Assembly (NCBI GenBank): GCA_016710685.1
Contig: JADJVC010000002.1
Coordinates: 1-64,000, forward strand
Direction of reading: 5' to 3'
DNA length: 64,000 nucleotides
From: Flavobacteriales bacterium
GTDB taxonomy: Bacteria; Bacteroidota; Bacteroidia; Flavobacteriales_F; PHOS-HE28
Of the stretch, positions 46,797 through 55,116 are shown one piece after another. A model generated the notes under the pieces. It searched no databases. It worked only from the letters and a program-made list of their open reading frames with translations, and had not been told where the DNA came from. Made by a program: the position numbers and the translations under genes. How positions within the stretch are numbered: the stretch's first letter is position 1; every line of letters begins with the position of its first letter.

Positions 46797-47999
46797 ATGC
46801 CCCAACAAGCTGATCCCGATCCGCGCCAAGCGGGCACTTTGCCGGACCTCGGCAACACCCAAACGGCCTTTGCCCACAAGAGCAACCGGGACTTGTTGCG
46901 GGCCTATTGGCTCTACCGCGTAATCGGTACACCGTGGCTCACCAACGCGGGCAGTTTCCTCACCAAACTGGCGCTGGGCCTGCATTTGCCGGTGAAGGGC
47001 GCGGTGAAAGCCACCATTTTCAAGCAGTTCTGCGGAGGGGAAACCATTGAGGAATCCATGCGCACGGCGGAGAAATTGGCCGAAAGCGGCGTGGGTACCA
47101 TACTGGACTACAGCGTTGAAGGCGAGGACGACCAGGCGGCTATGGATGCCACGGCCGAAGAGGTATTGCGCACCATTGCCGCAGCGAAAGGCAATGCGCA
47201 TATCCCGTTTTCAGTATTCAAACCCACTGGCGTAGTGCGCACGGATGTTTTGGAAAAGGTATCCGCTGGAACGAAGCTCTCCAATGAAGAATCAGCGGCT
47301 TGGGCCCGTGGCCGCCGCCGCTTCGAGCGTATCTGCGAAGCAGCGCATGCTTCGGAAACGCCCGTGCTGATCGATGCGGAGGAAAGCTGGATCCAACAGG
47401 CCATAGACGGCCTCGCCCAAGAAATGATGCAACGCCACAACACCAAGCGGGCCATCATATACAACACCGTGCAACTTTACCGGCACGACCGCTTGGCCTT
47501 TCTGCGGGAACAGACCCGATTAGCAGGACAAAATGGCTACCACCACGGGGTGAAACTGGTGCGCGGTGCCTACATGGAAAAGGAGCGCGATCGTGCTGAA
47601 GAAAAAAGCTATTTAAGCCCCATTGGCGTCAATAAAGCAGCAGTGGATGCAGACTTCGATGCGGCACTTCGGTTTTGTGCGGAGCATCTCAGCCATTCCG
47701 CCGTGTTGGTGGGCACGCACAACGAGGCCAGCACGCTATTGATGGCCAGCCTAATGCAAGCCGCCGGCCTACCAAAAAACGACCCGCGCATCCACTTCGG
47801 GCAATTGCTGGGCATGAGCGACAACATCAGTTTCAACATGGCAGCCGCCGGTTACAACGTGGTGAAATACGTGCCCTACGGACCAGTGCGAAAAGTGCTG
47901 CCTTACCTGATCCGCCGCGCCAAAGAGAACACCAGTGCCCGTGGCCAGACAGGCCGCGAGCTGGCTTTGATCATCGCGGAGCGGAAGCGGAGGGGGTAG
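46797..47999 (+). CDS. Proline dehydrogenase
   Basis: FAD-dependent monofunctional enzyme that oxidises proline to pyrroline-5-carboxylate. The 400-aa protein has the PRODH barrel: VGTILDYSVEGED, KPTG, VLIDAEESWIQQAID, YNTVQLYRHDRLAFL, GVKLVRGAYMEKER, AVLVGTHNEASTLL, FGQLLGMSDNISFNMA and the active-site YVPYGPVRKVLPYLIRRAKEN near the end. No P5C dehydrogenase domain or DNA-binding domain is attached. Placement beside aroB is the same as I remember in Flavobacterium. Confidence 0.93.
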   Translation: MPQQADPDPRQAGTLPDLGNTQTAFAHKSNRDLLRAYWLYRVIGTPWLTNAGSFLTKLALGLHLPVKGAVKATIFKQFCGGETIEESMRTAEKLAESGVGTILDYSVEGEDDQAAMDATAEEVLRTIAAAKGNAHIPFSVFKPTGVVRTDVLEKVSAGTKLSNEESAAWARGRRRFERICEAAHASETPVLIDAEESWIQQAIDGLAQEMMQRHNTKRAIIYNTVQLYRHDRLAFLREQTRLAGQNGYHHGVKLVRGAYMEKERDRAEEKSYLSPIGVNKAAVDADFDAALRFCAEHLSHSAVLVGTHNEASTLLMASLMQAAGLPKNDPRIHFGQLLGMSDNISFNMAAAGYNVVKYVPYGPVRKVLPYLIRRAKENTSARGQTGRELALIIAERKRRG

Positions 48000-48018
48000 T
48001 TGCCGCCATTCCTTTCGT

Positions 48019-48052
48019 GAGGAGGCTTTGCGGTCCGGGGCCGTTCCTCCTC
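48019..48052. terminator. Hairpin between convergent genes
   Basis: GAGGAGG...CCTCCTC encloses an inner CGGTCC/GGGCCG stem in the 75-base gap between the proline dehydrogenase gene and the next minus-strand gene. Confidence 0.45.
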
Positions 48053-48074
48053 GCAGACTGATAGAAACTGACAA

Positions 48075-49304
48075 CTACCTTGACACCACCAAGGAAGTGC
48101 GCTGCGGCACCTCGCCATCAACCACCACAACGTAAAGTCCGTTCTTCAACCGGGAAACGTCCAGCAGATTCTTTCCGGCCACCAGTGTGGCACGCAGCAC
48201 AACGCGGCCGCTGGCGTCCAGCACGCGGAGGTTCTCTGGTTGCGCCGCATCCACCGTTACGCTACGGTCGGCAGGAACGGGGTAAAGCCATGGCCGTTCG
48301 ATACCCGTTGTTTGTGAGATGCCAGTGGGCATGGAAGTTTGGCAAGCGGGCGTGTTGCCGCACACGATGTCCGCGAGGAAATTGTATGTAAGCCCTAGGC
48401 TTGTCTCCGGATCGTAAGTGAGATAGCCCACGTGCTGTCCTGTGGTGTCGTATTCCAAATAGCAGTTGGGTATGCCGAGGTTGTTCATGCGTTCGTGCAT
48501 ATCGTGACCGCCGGAAACGACGATGCCGCTGGGGATACCGAGCGCATTCACCTCTTCGGTGTAACACGGAACGATGATGTCGCCCGTTTCGTGCACGGCG
48601 CAGAGCGGCTGGTCGCCAGGCTGCATCCAGCTGGTGTCGCCCACGGCACCGCTAAGGCTGTAGCATGCGATCACATCACTGGAGTATCCGAGCGGGCCGC
48701 TGGTCCCTTCCATGCCGCCGAAATTCGCGCTGTCCGCGGCCAAGGGAGCGGGCATTTCCGCAGGTTGGTCCATGTAGGTGAGGTTCACGGCGCCGATGGC
48801 CCCGGCACTGATGCCACCGGCAATGATGCGGTCCGGATCAATGTTGTACGGGTTACCGTCCTCCGCCACGGTTTTGCGCAGGAAGCGGATGCAGCCGCGT
48901 TGGTCATGCACGGAACGCATCACGGCCTTGTAAGTGCTGTTGGTGGTGGGGAAGAAGAAGCCCACGCGGTAGTCCATCGCCACGGCCACAAAGCCGCGAC
49001 GGGCCAGCTCGGAGCAAATGGGCTGCACGTCCGCTCGCGAACCCAGCACGAAGGAGCCGCCGAATGCAACAAGTACAACGGGACGCAGCTCCAACACGTC
49101 GTTCGCGGGGGCGTAGATGTCCATCCGCAGTGTTTGGTTGCCGCCGCCCACGGCGGTGTTGGAACCGAATATCACACCCGGTATGCTATCGATCTCCGTG
49201 AAGTAGTTGGCCGTGGTGTACCGCCCTGTGCCGCATTCCTGCGCGGAAAGCATTACGGGTATGAGGGAAGCGGCGAGGAACGTGCTGGGGATCATGCGCA
49301 TCAT
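48075..49304 (-). CDS. T9SS-secreted alpha/beta hydrolase (carboxylesterase-like)
   Basis: Secreted hydrolase of 409 aa with a signal peptide (MMRMIPSTFLAASLIPVMLSA). The hydrolase fold shows LRMDIYAPANDV, an oxyanion loop FGGSFVLGSR, AMDYRVGFF and the nucleophile elbow GGISAGAIG; a His in ...SGGHDMHERM may complete the triad. The last 75 residues are a type A T9SS sorting domain (WLYPVPADRSVTV...NGLYVVVVDGE). The Cys-rich segment CGNTPACQT precedes it. The substrate is unknown; carbohydrate or aryl esters are possible. Confidence 0.85.
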   Translation of the reverse strand: MMRMIPSTFLAASLIPVMLSAQECGTGRYTTANYFTEIDSIPGVIFGSNTAVGGGNQTLRMDIYAPANDVLELRPVVLVAFGGSFVLGSRADVQPICSELARRGFVAVAMDYRVGFFFPTTNSTYKAVMRSVHDQRGCIRFLRKTVAEDGNPYNIDPDRIIAGGISAGAIGAVNLTYMDQPAEMPAPLAADSANFGGMEGTSGPLGYSSDVIACYSLSGAVGDTSWMQPGDQPLCAVHETGDIIVPCYTEEVNALGIPSGIVVSGGHDMHERMNNLGIPNCYLEYDTTGQHVGYLTYDPETSLGLTYNFLADIVCGNTPACQTSMPTGISQTTGIERPWLYPVPADRSVTVDAAQPENLRVLDASGRVVLRATLVAGKNLLDVSRLKNGLYVVVVDGEVPQRTSLVVSR

Positions 49305-49477
49305 GGGGTCAATATAGTTAAGCAGGAGTGGGCTTGGTCAAATCGGATGTGGTTCGGGTGGAATTCAGCTCTTGCATGCACGGCTTGTGATCCGATGCGA
49401 TAATCCGTTCAGATCCAACATTCAATATTCGATCTACAGGGATAAATAGGACTTTGTAGCGTCCTTGTGCAGGTCCT

Positions 49478-49867
49478 TTACCGCCCTCCCAACTTAATAC
49501 TCACCAGCGTAGCCGTACTGTCCGTTCTGAAGTCCCGCAACGTAGCCGCCATGTAGTGTACTTGCTGTCCGCGCACAGTTCCGTAAACGAAGTAGACCAA
49601 GCTGTCCTCGCTCCGCTTGCTATCGCTGAAGTCGATGTCACAGCTGTCCATGGCAAGGCGCAAGTCCGCCAGGTCGAGGTGCATTGGCGAAAGCATGGCT
49701 TCTGCTTCAGGCGTAGCCTTTATCAGTGTGCTTTTCAGGCGGAGCTTGATGCGGTGGTTTGGCATCCAGTCGGTGTTCCCCAAGCGGTTACCATAGATGC
49801 CCCAAGCAAGAAGGCAGCCCATGCCAATGCCGAAGCTAAAGAGGAATAGGCGGCGTTTGAAGGTCAT
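49478..49867 (-). CDS. Hypothetical protein with N-terminal membrane anchor (DUF4258-like)
   Basis: Protein of 129 aa with one N-terminal helix (FLFSFGIGMGCLLAWGIYG) and a small beta-rich domain (LSPMHLDLADLRLAMDSCDIDFSD, ...VYFVYGTVRGQQVHYMAATL). The layout resembles the DUF4258-type proteins of Flavobacteriia next to alanine dehydrogenase, but the match is from memory and not certain. About 240 bases of repeat-filled spacer separate it from the alanine dehydrogenase gene. Confidence 0.6.
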   Translation of the reverse strand: MTFKRRLFLFSFGIGMGCLLAWGIYGNRLGNTDWMPNHRIKLRLKSTLIKATPEAEAMLSPMHLDLADLRLAMDSCDIDFSDSKRSEDSLVYFVYGTVRGQQVHYMAATLRDFRTDSTATLVSIKLGGR

Positions 49868-49914
49868 GACTGGAGGAGGAGGGAGTTTTTAAAGGCGGCG
49901 AGGCGCGGAGAAGA

Positions 49915-50110
49915 GTCTTGAGTTTTGAGTTGGAAAAGGTTCACCACAGAGGCACGGAGGACACAGAGGAATGTAAAATAGTGATTGCTGGTTGGTGATT
50001 TGTAACTGGACGTTCTCCGATGCACAGACTCCAGACTCACGACTCAAGACTCAAGACTAAACCGGTAAGTCCCAACTCTTCTCCGTGCCTCCGTGCATCT
50101 GTGGTGAAGT
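49915..50110. repeat. Repeat-filled spacer with an inverted pair of CACAGAGG-type repeats
   Basis: TTCACCACAGAGGCACGGAG at 49938 is mirrored at the other end by CTCCGTGCATCTGTGGTGAA (50088-50107). Between them lie a GATTGCTGGTTGGTGATT word and an ACTCACGACTCAAGACTC word. The right end touches the stop codon of the alanine dehydrogenase gene (TCA at 50111). Confidence 0.65.
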
Positions 50111-51331
50111 TCAAAACGCAGCCAGCATAATGTCCAGGTCTTTGAACGGCAGCCGGAATGCCTCGGAAAGGACCTCGCTGGTGAGCGCACCGTTGTACAA
50201 GTAAACCCCGTGGCGCAGGCCGAGGTTGCGTTTGATGAGGTCCTCGAAGCGGCCGATCTCGCCCATGGAAAGCAGCATGGGCGTGAAGATGTTGGTGAGC
50301 GCGTAGGAGGCGGTGCGGGGCACGCGGCTGGCGATGTTGGGCACACAGTAATGTACCACGCCGTATTTCTTGAAAGTCGGGGAGGTGAGACTGGTTTGCT
50401 CGCTGGTTTCGAAAGAACCACCGCGGTCGATACTGACATCCACGATCACGCTGCCGTTCTTCATCAAACCCACCACGTCCTCCGGCACCACCATGGGCGT
50501 CCTACCGTGCTCTGGCCGCAGTGCGCCGATGGCCACGTCGGCTTGGATCAGGGCTTGCTTCAACACGTCCGGCTGGATGATGCTGGTCCACAACCGCTGG
50601 CCGATACTGCTTTGGAGGCGGCGGAGACGGTAGATGCTTTTGTCGAAGACCTTTACACTGGCGCCCACGCCCAAAGCGGCCCGGGTGGCGAATTCGCCCA
50701 CGGTACCTGCGCCGATCACCACCACTTCCGCCGGTGCCACCCCGCTGATGCCGCCGAGCATCAAGCCTTGCCCGGCCTTGTCGGTGCTGAGGTATTCCGC
50801 GGCGATCTGGACGGAGGCCGTGCCGGCGATCTCGCCCATGGCGCGGATAATGGGATAGATGCCTTCGCGGTCCTTGATGAAGTCCCAAGCCACGGCGGTC
50901 ACCTTTTTCTCCATCATGCTGCGGAGCGTGTCGCGGTGCTGCGGACCCATCTGCAGGGCGGATATCAGGATCTGCTTATGGCGCAGCAGGGCGATCTCGT
51001 CTTCGGTGGGTGCGGAAACTTTCAGGATCAGGTCGGCCTCGAACACTTCGCGGGCATCGTCGGCGAGCTTCGCGCCCGCCTCGCTGTAATCGCTGTCTTG
51101 GAACTGTAAACTGGCACCCACTCCGCGCTGTATGGTGATGTTGTGGCCACGCGCCGTTAGCACGGCCACGCTGGCGGGGGTCAAAGGCACGCGGTGCTCT
51201 TCGGCGTTCACTTCCTTGGGAATTCCCATGTTGAGTTCTTTTCCCTTGTGGTCCACCTCCATGGTCTGCTCTTGGGGCAACATGGACACCTCGCGGGCCA
51301 GCTGTTTCAACAATTCGCTGCTGGTGCTCAT
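50111..51331 (-). CDS. ald: Alanine dehydrogenase
   Basis: NAD-dependent enzyme that converts alanine to pyruvate and ammonia. The 406-aa protein has the substrate domain (MGIPKEVNAEEHRVPLTPAS with the catalytic Lys/His region), the Rossmann fold LMLGGISGVAPAEVVVIGAGTVGEFA, and VIVDVSIDRGGSFETSE followed by VHYCVPNIASRVPRTASYAL. An N-terminal extension of about 35 residues is usual in the Bacteroidota form. Its start overlaps the tsaE stop (ATGA), so porX-tsaE-ald may be one transcript. Confidence 0.93.
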   Translation of the reverse strand: MSTSSELLKQLAREVSMLPQEQTMEVDHKGKELNMGIPKEVNAEEHRVPLTPASVAVLTARGHNITIQRGVGASLQFQDSDYSEAGAKLADDAREVFEADLILKVSAPTEDEIALLRHKQILISALQMGPQHRDTLRSMMEKKVTAVAWDFIKDREGIYPIIRAMGEIAGTASVQIAAEYLSTDKAGQGLMLGGISGVAPAEVVVIGAGTVGEFATRAALGVGASVKVFDKSIYRLRRLQSSIGQRLWTSIIQPDVLKQALIQADVAIGALRPEHGRTPMVVPEDVVGLMKNGSVIVDVSIDRGGSFETSEQTSLTSPTFKKYGVVHYCVPNIASRVPRTASYALTNIFTPMLLSMGEIGRFEDLIKRNLGLRHGVYLYNGALTSEVLSEAFRLPFKDLDIMLAAF

Positions 51332-51774
51332 GCGGAATGGACGGATGAAGCGGAAGAAGTGGATCGGATGATGCGTGTGCCGTTCGGCAGCGCGGATAAT
51401 GATACGGAAACGGAATCCGGCGGAAGCAGTGGCAGCGCCATTTCAGGCCATTCAATGAAGCAATAGTTTCCGCTGTCCACGTATTCAACGAAGCCGATGC
51501 CGTCCAGTTCCTGTTCCTTTTTCAGCCGGTAAAGGTCGAAATGGTATACAGGCTTTCCGGCGGTGCCGCAGTATTCATGAACGATGGCAAAGGAAGGGCT
51601 TCCCATTCCGCCTTCCACGCCGAGGTTTCGGCATAGGGCTTTGATCAACGTGGTTTTTCCCGCGCCCAACGGACCTTCGAAGGCGAACACGCGTGCCTTC
51701 GGGAACGCGGCCAACAATGCGGCAGCGGTCTCGTGGGCGAATTCCGGAAGTTTCAACTCAAGTACGGTGGGCAT
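51328..51774 (-). CDS. tsaE: tRNA threonylcarbamoyladenosine biosynthesis ATPase TsaE
   Basis: P-loop ATPase that works with TsaB and TsaD to make t6A37 in tRNAs. The 148-aa protein has Walker A GPLGAGKTTL, the SPSF(A)IVHEY switch-like motif, HFDLYRL and FIEWPE. Normal length. It lies between porX and ald on the same strand, with a four-base overlap to ald. Confidence 0.93.
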   Translation of the reverse strand: MPTVLELKLPEFAHETAAALLAAFPKARVFAFEGPLGAGKTTLIKALCRNLGVEGGMGSPSFAIVHEYCGTAGKPVYHFDLYRLKKEQELDGIGFVEYVDSGNYCFIEWPEMALPLLPPDSVSVSLSALPNGTRIIRSTSSASSVHSA

Positions 51775-51813
51775 GCTCTCGGGTGCCGCCGGGTGGGCCG
51801 GCGGGCGAAGGTG

Positions 51814-53367
51814 TCAACGCGGTTTGAGGTAGACCACGGGCACGATCATTTCCTCCAAGGAAATGCCCCCGTGTTGGAACGTGTTCTTGTAGAAATTCAC
51901 GAAGTGGTTGTAGTTGTTCGGGTACACGAAGTAGAGGTCCTTCTTCGCGAAGATAAACGTGCTGCTCACATTGGCGCGTGGCAAAAAGCCCTGAGCGGGA
52001 TCTTTGATGGCCAAAACGTCCTTTGCTTCGTAGGTGAGGTTGCGGCCGTGCTTGTAGCGCAGGTTGGTGTTGGTGTTGCGGTCGCCCACTACTTTACTGG
52101 GCTGGGTTACGCGCACCGTGCCGTGGTCCGTGGTCAGTAGAATGCGCCCGCCTTTTTCGGCGATGGTGCGCATGATGTCCAGCAAAGGCGAGTGCTTGAA
52201 CCAGCTCAAGGTAAGCGAGCGGTACGCGGCTTCGTCTTCGGCCAGCTCGCGGATCACCTCCATTTCCGTGCGGGCGTGGCTCAGCATGTCCACGAAGTTG
52301 TAGACGATCACGTTGAAGGGGTTCTCCATCAAATTCGCCACGTTCTCCGCAAGCTTTTTCCCGGCAGCGAAATTGGTGATCTTGTGGTAGCTGCTCTTCA
52401 CCTTTTTGCCCAGTGTTTTCAACTGTTCCAGCATAAATTCCTCCTCGTACGCGTTCTTGCTGCCCTCGGCATCCTCGCTCAGCCATTTGCCGGGGAAGCG
52501 CCGCTCGATCTCGCCGGGCATCATGCCGCTGAAGATCGCATTGCGGGCATACTGCGTAGCCGTGGGCAAAATGCTGAAGAACTGGTCCTGTTCAACCACT
52601 TTGAAGAGTTCGCCTATCACCGGTTCCAGCACGCGCCACTGGTCCATGCGCAGGTTGTCGATCAACAACATGAACAACGGCGGCTGCTTTTCGTCGATCA
52701 GCGGGGCCACCTTCGCCTTGAAGACTTGATGGCTCTGCATGGGCACGTCGTTGCCCTTGTTGTTCACCCAGTCCACGTAATTCTTCTCCACGAAGCGGCT
52801 GAAGAGCTCATTCGCCTCCGCCCACTGGCTGCGAAGGATCTCGGTCATCCCCTGATCGGGGTTGCCGCTAAGTTCCAGTTCCCAGCGCACGAGTTCGTCG
52901 TACAGCTGCTTCCAGTCTTGGGTGGAGAGCCGGTCGCCCAGCCGCATGCTCAAACGCCCAAATTGCTGCTGGTAGCTGCTGGTGGTTTTTTCACTCACCA
53001 AACGCCCGCCGTCCAAATGCTTCTTCAACGCCAAGAGGATCTGGTTCGGGTTAACCGGTTTGATCAAGTAATCGCTGATCTTACTGCCGATGGCCTCTTC
53101 CATGATGGATTCCTCCTCGCTCTTGGTGATCATGATCACCGGGGTGCGCGGGGTGATGCCTTTCACGCGGGTAAGCGTTTCCAAGCCGTTCAAGCCGGGC
53201 ATGTTCTCATCCAGGAAAATGATGTCGAACTCGTCCTTGCCCACGGCATCCACCGCGTCCAGCCCGTTGTTCACGGTATGCACGGTGTAGCCCTTCTGCT
53301 CCAGGAACAGCACGTGGGGTTTCAACAAGTCAATTTCATCATCGGCCCAAAGGATCTTCATGCTCAT
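51814..53367 (-). CDS. porX: T9SS response regulator PorX (receiver + PglZ domain)
   Basis: Two-component regulator required for type IX secretion in Porphyromonas. The 517-aa protein has an N-terminal receiver domain with acidic pocket D9-D10, phospho-acceptor D53 in FLDENMPG, T81 and K82 in MITKSEEE. After a linker (about 125-200) comes the PglZ-like alkaline-phosphatase-fold domain with LLIDNLRMDQW, NIVYNFVDMLSH-type and LLTTDHGTVRV metal-site motifs. Classic orphan PorX. tsaE follows 39 bases downstream. Intact. Confidence 0.95.
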   Translation of the reverse strand: MSMKILWADDEIDLLKPHVLFLEQKGYTVHTVNNGLDAVDAVGKDEFDIIFLDENMPGLNGLETLTRVKGITPRTPVIMITKSEEESIMEEAIGSKISDYLIKPVNPNQILLALKKHLDGGRLVSEKTTSSYQQQFGRLSMRLGDRLSTQDWKQLYDELVRWELELSGNPDQGMTEILRSQWAEANELFSRFVEKNYVDWVNNKGNDVPMQSHQVFKAKVAPLIDEKQPPLFMLLIDNLRMDQWRVLEPVIGELFKVVEQDQFFSILPTATQYARNAIFSGMMPGEIERRFPGKWLSEDAEGSKNAYEEEFMLEQLKTLGKKVKSSYHKITNFAAGKKLAENVANLMENPFNVIVYNFVDMLSHARTEMEVIRELAEDEAAYRSLTLSWFKHSPLLDIMRTIAEKGGRILLTTDHGTVRVTQPSKVVGDRNTNTNLRYKHGRNLTYEAKDVLAIKDPAQGFLPRANVSSTFIFAKKDLYFVYPNNYNHFVNFYKNTFQHGGISLEEMIVPVVYLKPR

Positions 53368-53469
53368 GCAGGTGCTCCGGCAGCGGGTTCAACACCACGG
53401 TCGCTGTGCGCGCCGGGCCGTTCCGCTTACTTTCGGACCGTGAAATTACTGAACATTACGGCAAGGAAT

Positions 53470-53868
53470 TGAAAGTGTACCACAAAGAACACAAAGGACA
53501 CGAAGTATGACGGGTGGTTTTGGGTTGAATAGTTGTCGGGTTCCCACGCCAAAGCGATCTGGCGACGGCGGGTTGTCAGTTGTCAGTTGTCATGCGGTCG
53601 CAGAGTCAGTTGGCAGTGGCAGAATGCTTTGGCAGAATGCAGCGGCAGTCGGCAGCGGCTGTTGGCCGTGGGCAGTCGGTCGGCAGTACTCGGTACTCAA
53701 TACCCGATACCCTGTACCAGAAACTCCGATCACCATTCACCAATTGCATTTCTCCGCGTTTCCGCGTCTCCGCGCCTCAGCGTCCAACCCTGTACTCACA
53801 AACCTCCGTGTCATTGTGCCCCCTGAGCGAAGTCGAAGGGTGCCTCTGTGGTGAAAAACCCTTAGCCC
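53470..53868. repeat. Gene-free mosaic of interspersed repeats before the HD gene
   Basis: The 501-base gap between the divergent porX and HD-domain genes holds no credible gene. From left to right it contains TACCACAAAGAACACAAAGG, a TTGTCAGTTGTCAGT word, about 80 bases of GGCAGT words, a TACTCAATACCCGATACCC word, TCTCCGCGTTTCCGCGTCTC, and the palindrome CCCTGAGCGAAGTCGAAGGG (53821-53840) followed by GCCTCTGTGGTGAA. Confidence 0.7.
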
Positions 53869-55107
53869 GTGTCCACCAAGATCCTCAACGACCCCATCTA
53901 CGGGTTCATCACCGTGCCGCACCCGTTGTTGCTGCGCCTGATCGACCATCCGTGGTTCCAGCGGCTGCGCTACATCAAGCAGCTCGGGCTTTCGCACCTG
54001 GTGTACCCCGGCGCGTTGCACACGCGCTTCCACCATGCACTGGGCGCCATGCACCTCATGGGCCTGGCCATTGAAAGCCTCCGCGGAAAAGGCCATGCCA
54101 TCACGCAGGAAGAAGCCTTGGGAGCGCACATCGCGATCCTGCTGCACGACATCGGCCACGGGCCCTTCAGCCACGCTTTGGAGCACAGTCTTGTGGAAGG
54201 CATCGGCCACGAGGACGTTGGCGCACTGGTGATGGCAAAGCTGAACGAAGAGTTCAATGGCGAACTTGATCTCGGCATCGCCATCTTCCACGACAAGCAC
54301 CCCAAGCACGTGCTGCACCAGCTTGTGAGCGGGCAGTTGGACATGGACCGCATGGACTACCTGAACCGCGACAGCTTTTACACCGGCGTCAGCGAAGGCG
54401 TGATCGGCGGCGACCGCATCATCAAAATGTTGCAGGTGGTGGACGACCGCTTGGTTGTGGAGGAGAAGGCGATCTACAGCATTGAGAAATTCATCGTGGC
54501 GCGCCGCCTGATGTACTGGCAGGTGTACTTGCACAAAACGGTGGTGGCTTGCGAACAGATGCTGGTACAAACGCTCCGTCGCGCGAAATTCCTCGGACTA
54601 CAAGGTGTTCCGTTGTTCGGTTCACCGGCGCTGCTGGGCTTCCTCAATAACCGCCGTGATCGCGCTTCCTTCAATGTGCCCGGCGTGCTGGAAGATTTCA
54701 TGCGGCTGGACGACCACGACATCATGGGTGCGGTGAAAGTGTGGGCCGATCATCCCGACACGGCACTTTCGCGCTTGGCGAAAGACCTGTTGGACCGGCG
54801 CACGCTCCGCATACGCCTACAAACCAAGCCTTGGGGCACAGACCATGTGGCTAAGATCCGGAAGGAGGTGGCCCGGCAGATGAACATCACGGAAAAGGAG
54901 GCGGGCCTGTTCGTGCTCACCGGCCATTTGGAAAACAACGCCTACGACAACAGCGACGGCGGCATCCAACTGCTGTACAAGGACGGCCATTTGAAGGACA
55001 TCGCCGAAGCCAGCGACAACCTCGGCATCGCGGCAATGAGCGGGGCCGTGGAGAAGCAGTACTTGGCCTTTCCGCGTTGGTTGGGGAAGGAGTGGTTTGA
55101 GGACTGA
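53869..55107 (+). CDS. HD-domain phosphohydrolase (dNTPase-like)
   Basis: HD-superfamily enzyme of 412 aa, starting at GTG 53869. The metal-binding set is clear: H55/H56 in TRFHHALGAMHL, H93-D94 and H97 in LLHDIGHGPFSH, and the downstream Asp in SGQLDMDRMDYLNRDS. The first 30 residues (ILNDPIYGFITVPHPLLLRL) match the SAMHD1-like dGTPase branch. Enzyme activity on dNTPs is inferred. In Flavobacterium a similar HD gene precedes lpxD, and the same neighbourhood is seen here with three or more genes inserted between. Confidence 0.88.
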   Translation: MSTKILNDPIYGFITVPHPLLLRLIDHPWFQRLRYIKQLGLSHLVYPGALHTRFHHALGAMHLMGLAIESLRGKGHAITQEEALGAHIAILLHDIGHGPFSHALEHSLVEGIGHEDVGALVMAKLNEEFNGELDLGIAIFHDKHPKHVLHQLVSGQLDMDRMDYLNRDSFYTGVSEGVIGGDRIIKMLQVVDDRLVVEEKAIYSIEKFIVARRLMYWQVYLHKTVVACEQMLVQTLRRAKFLGLQGVPLFGSPALLGFLNNRRDRASFNVPGVLEDFMRLDDHDIMGAVKVWADHPDTALSRLAKDLLDRRTLRIRLQTKPWGTDHVAKIRKEVARQMNITEKEAGLFVLTGHLENNAYDNSDGGIQLLYKDGHLKDIAEASDNLGIAAMSGAVEKQYLAFPRWLGKEWFED

Positions 55108-55116
55108 GCCGACGCG

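Noticed and set aside
52192..53472. 426-aa open frame on the plus strand
   Set aside because: Antisense to porX; His/Val/Leu-rich shadow with no recognisable motif.
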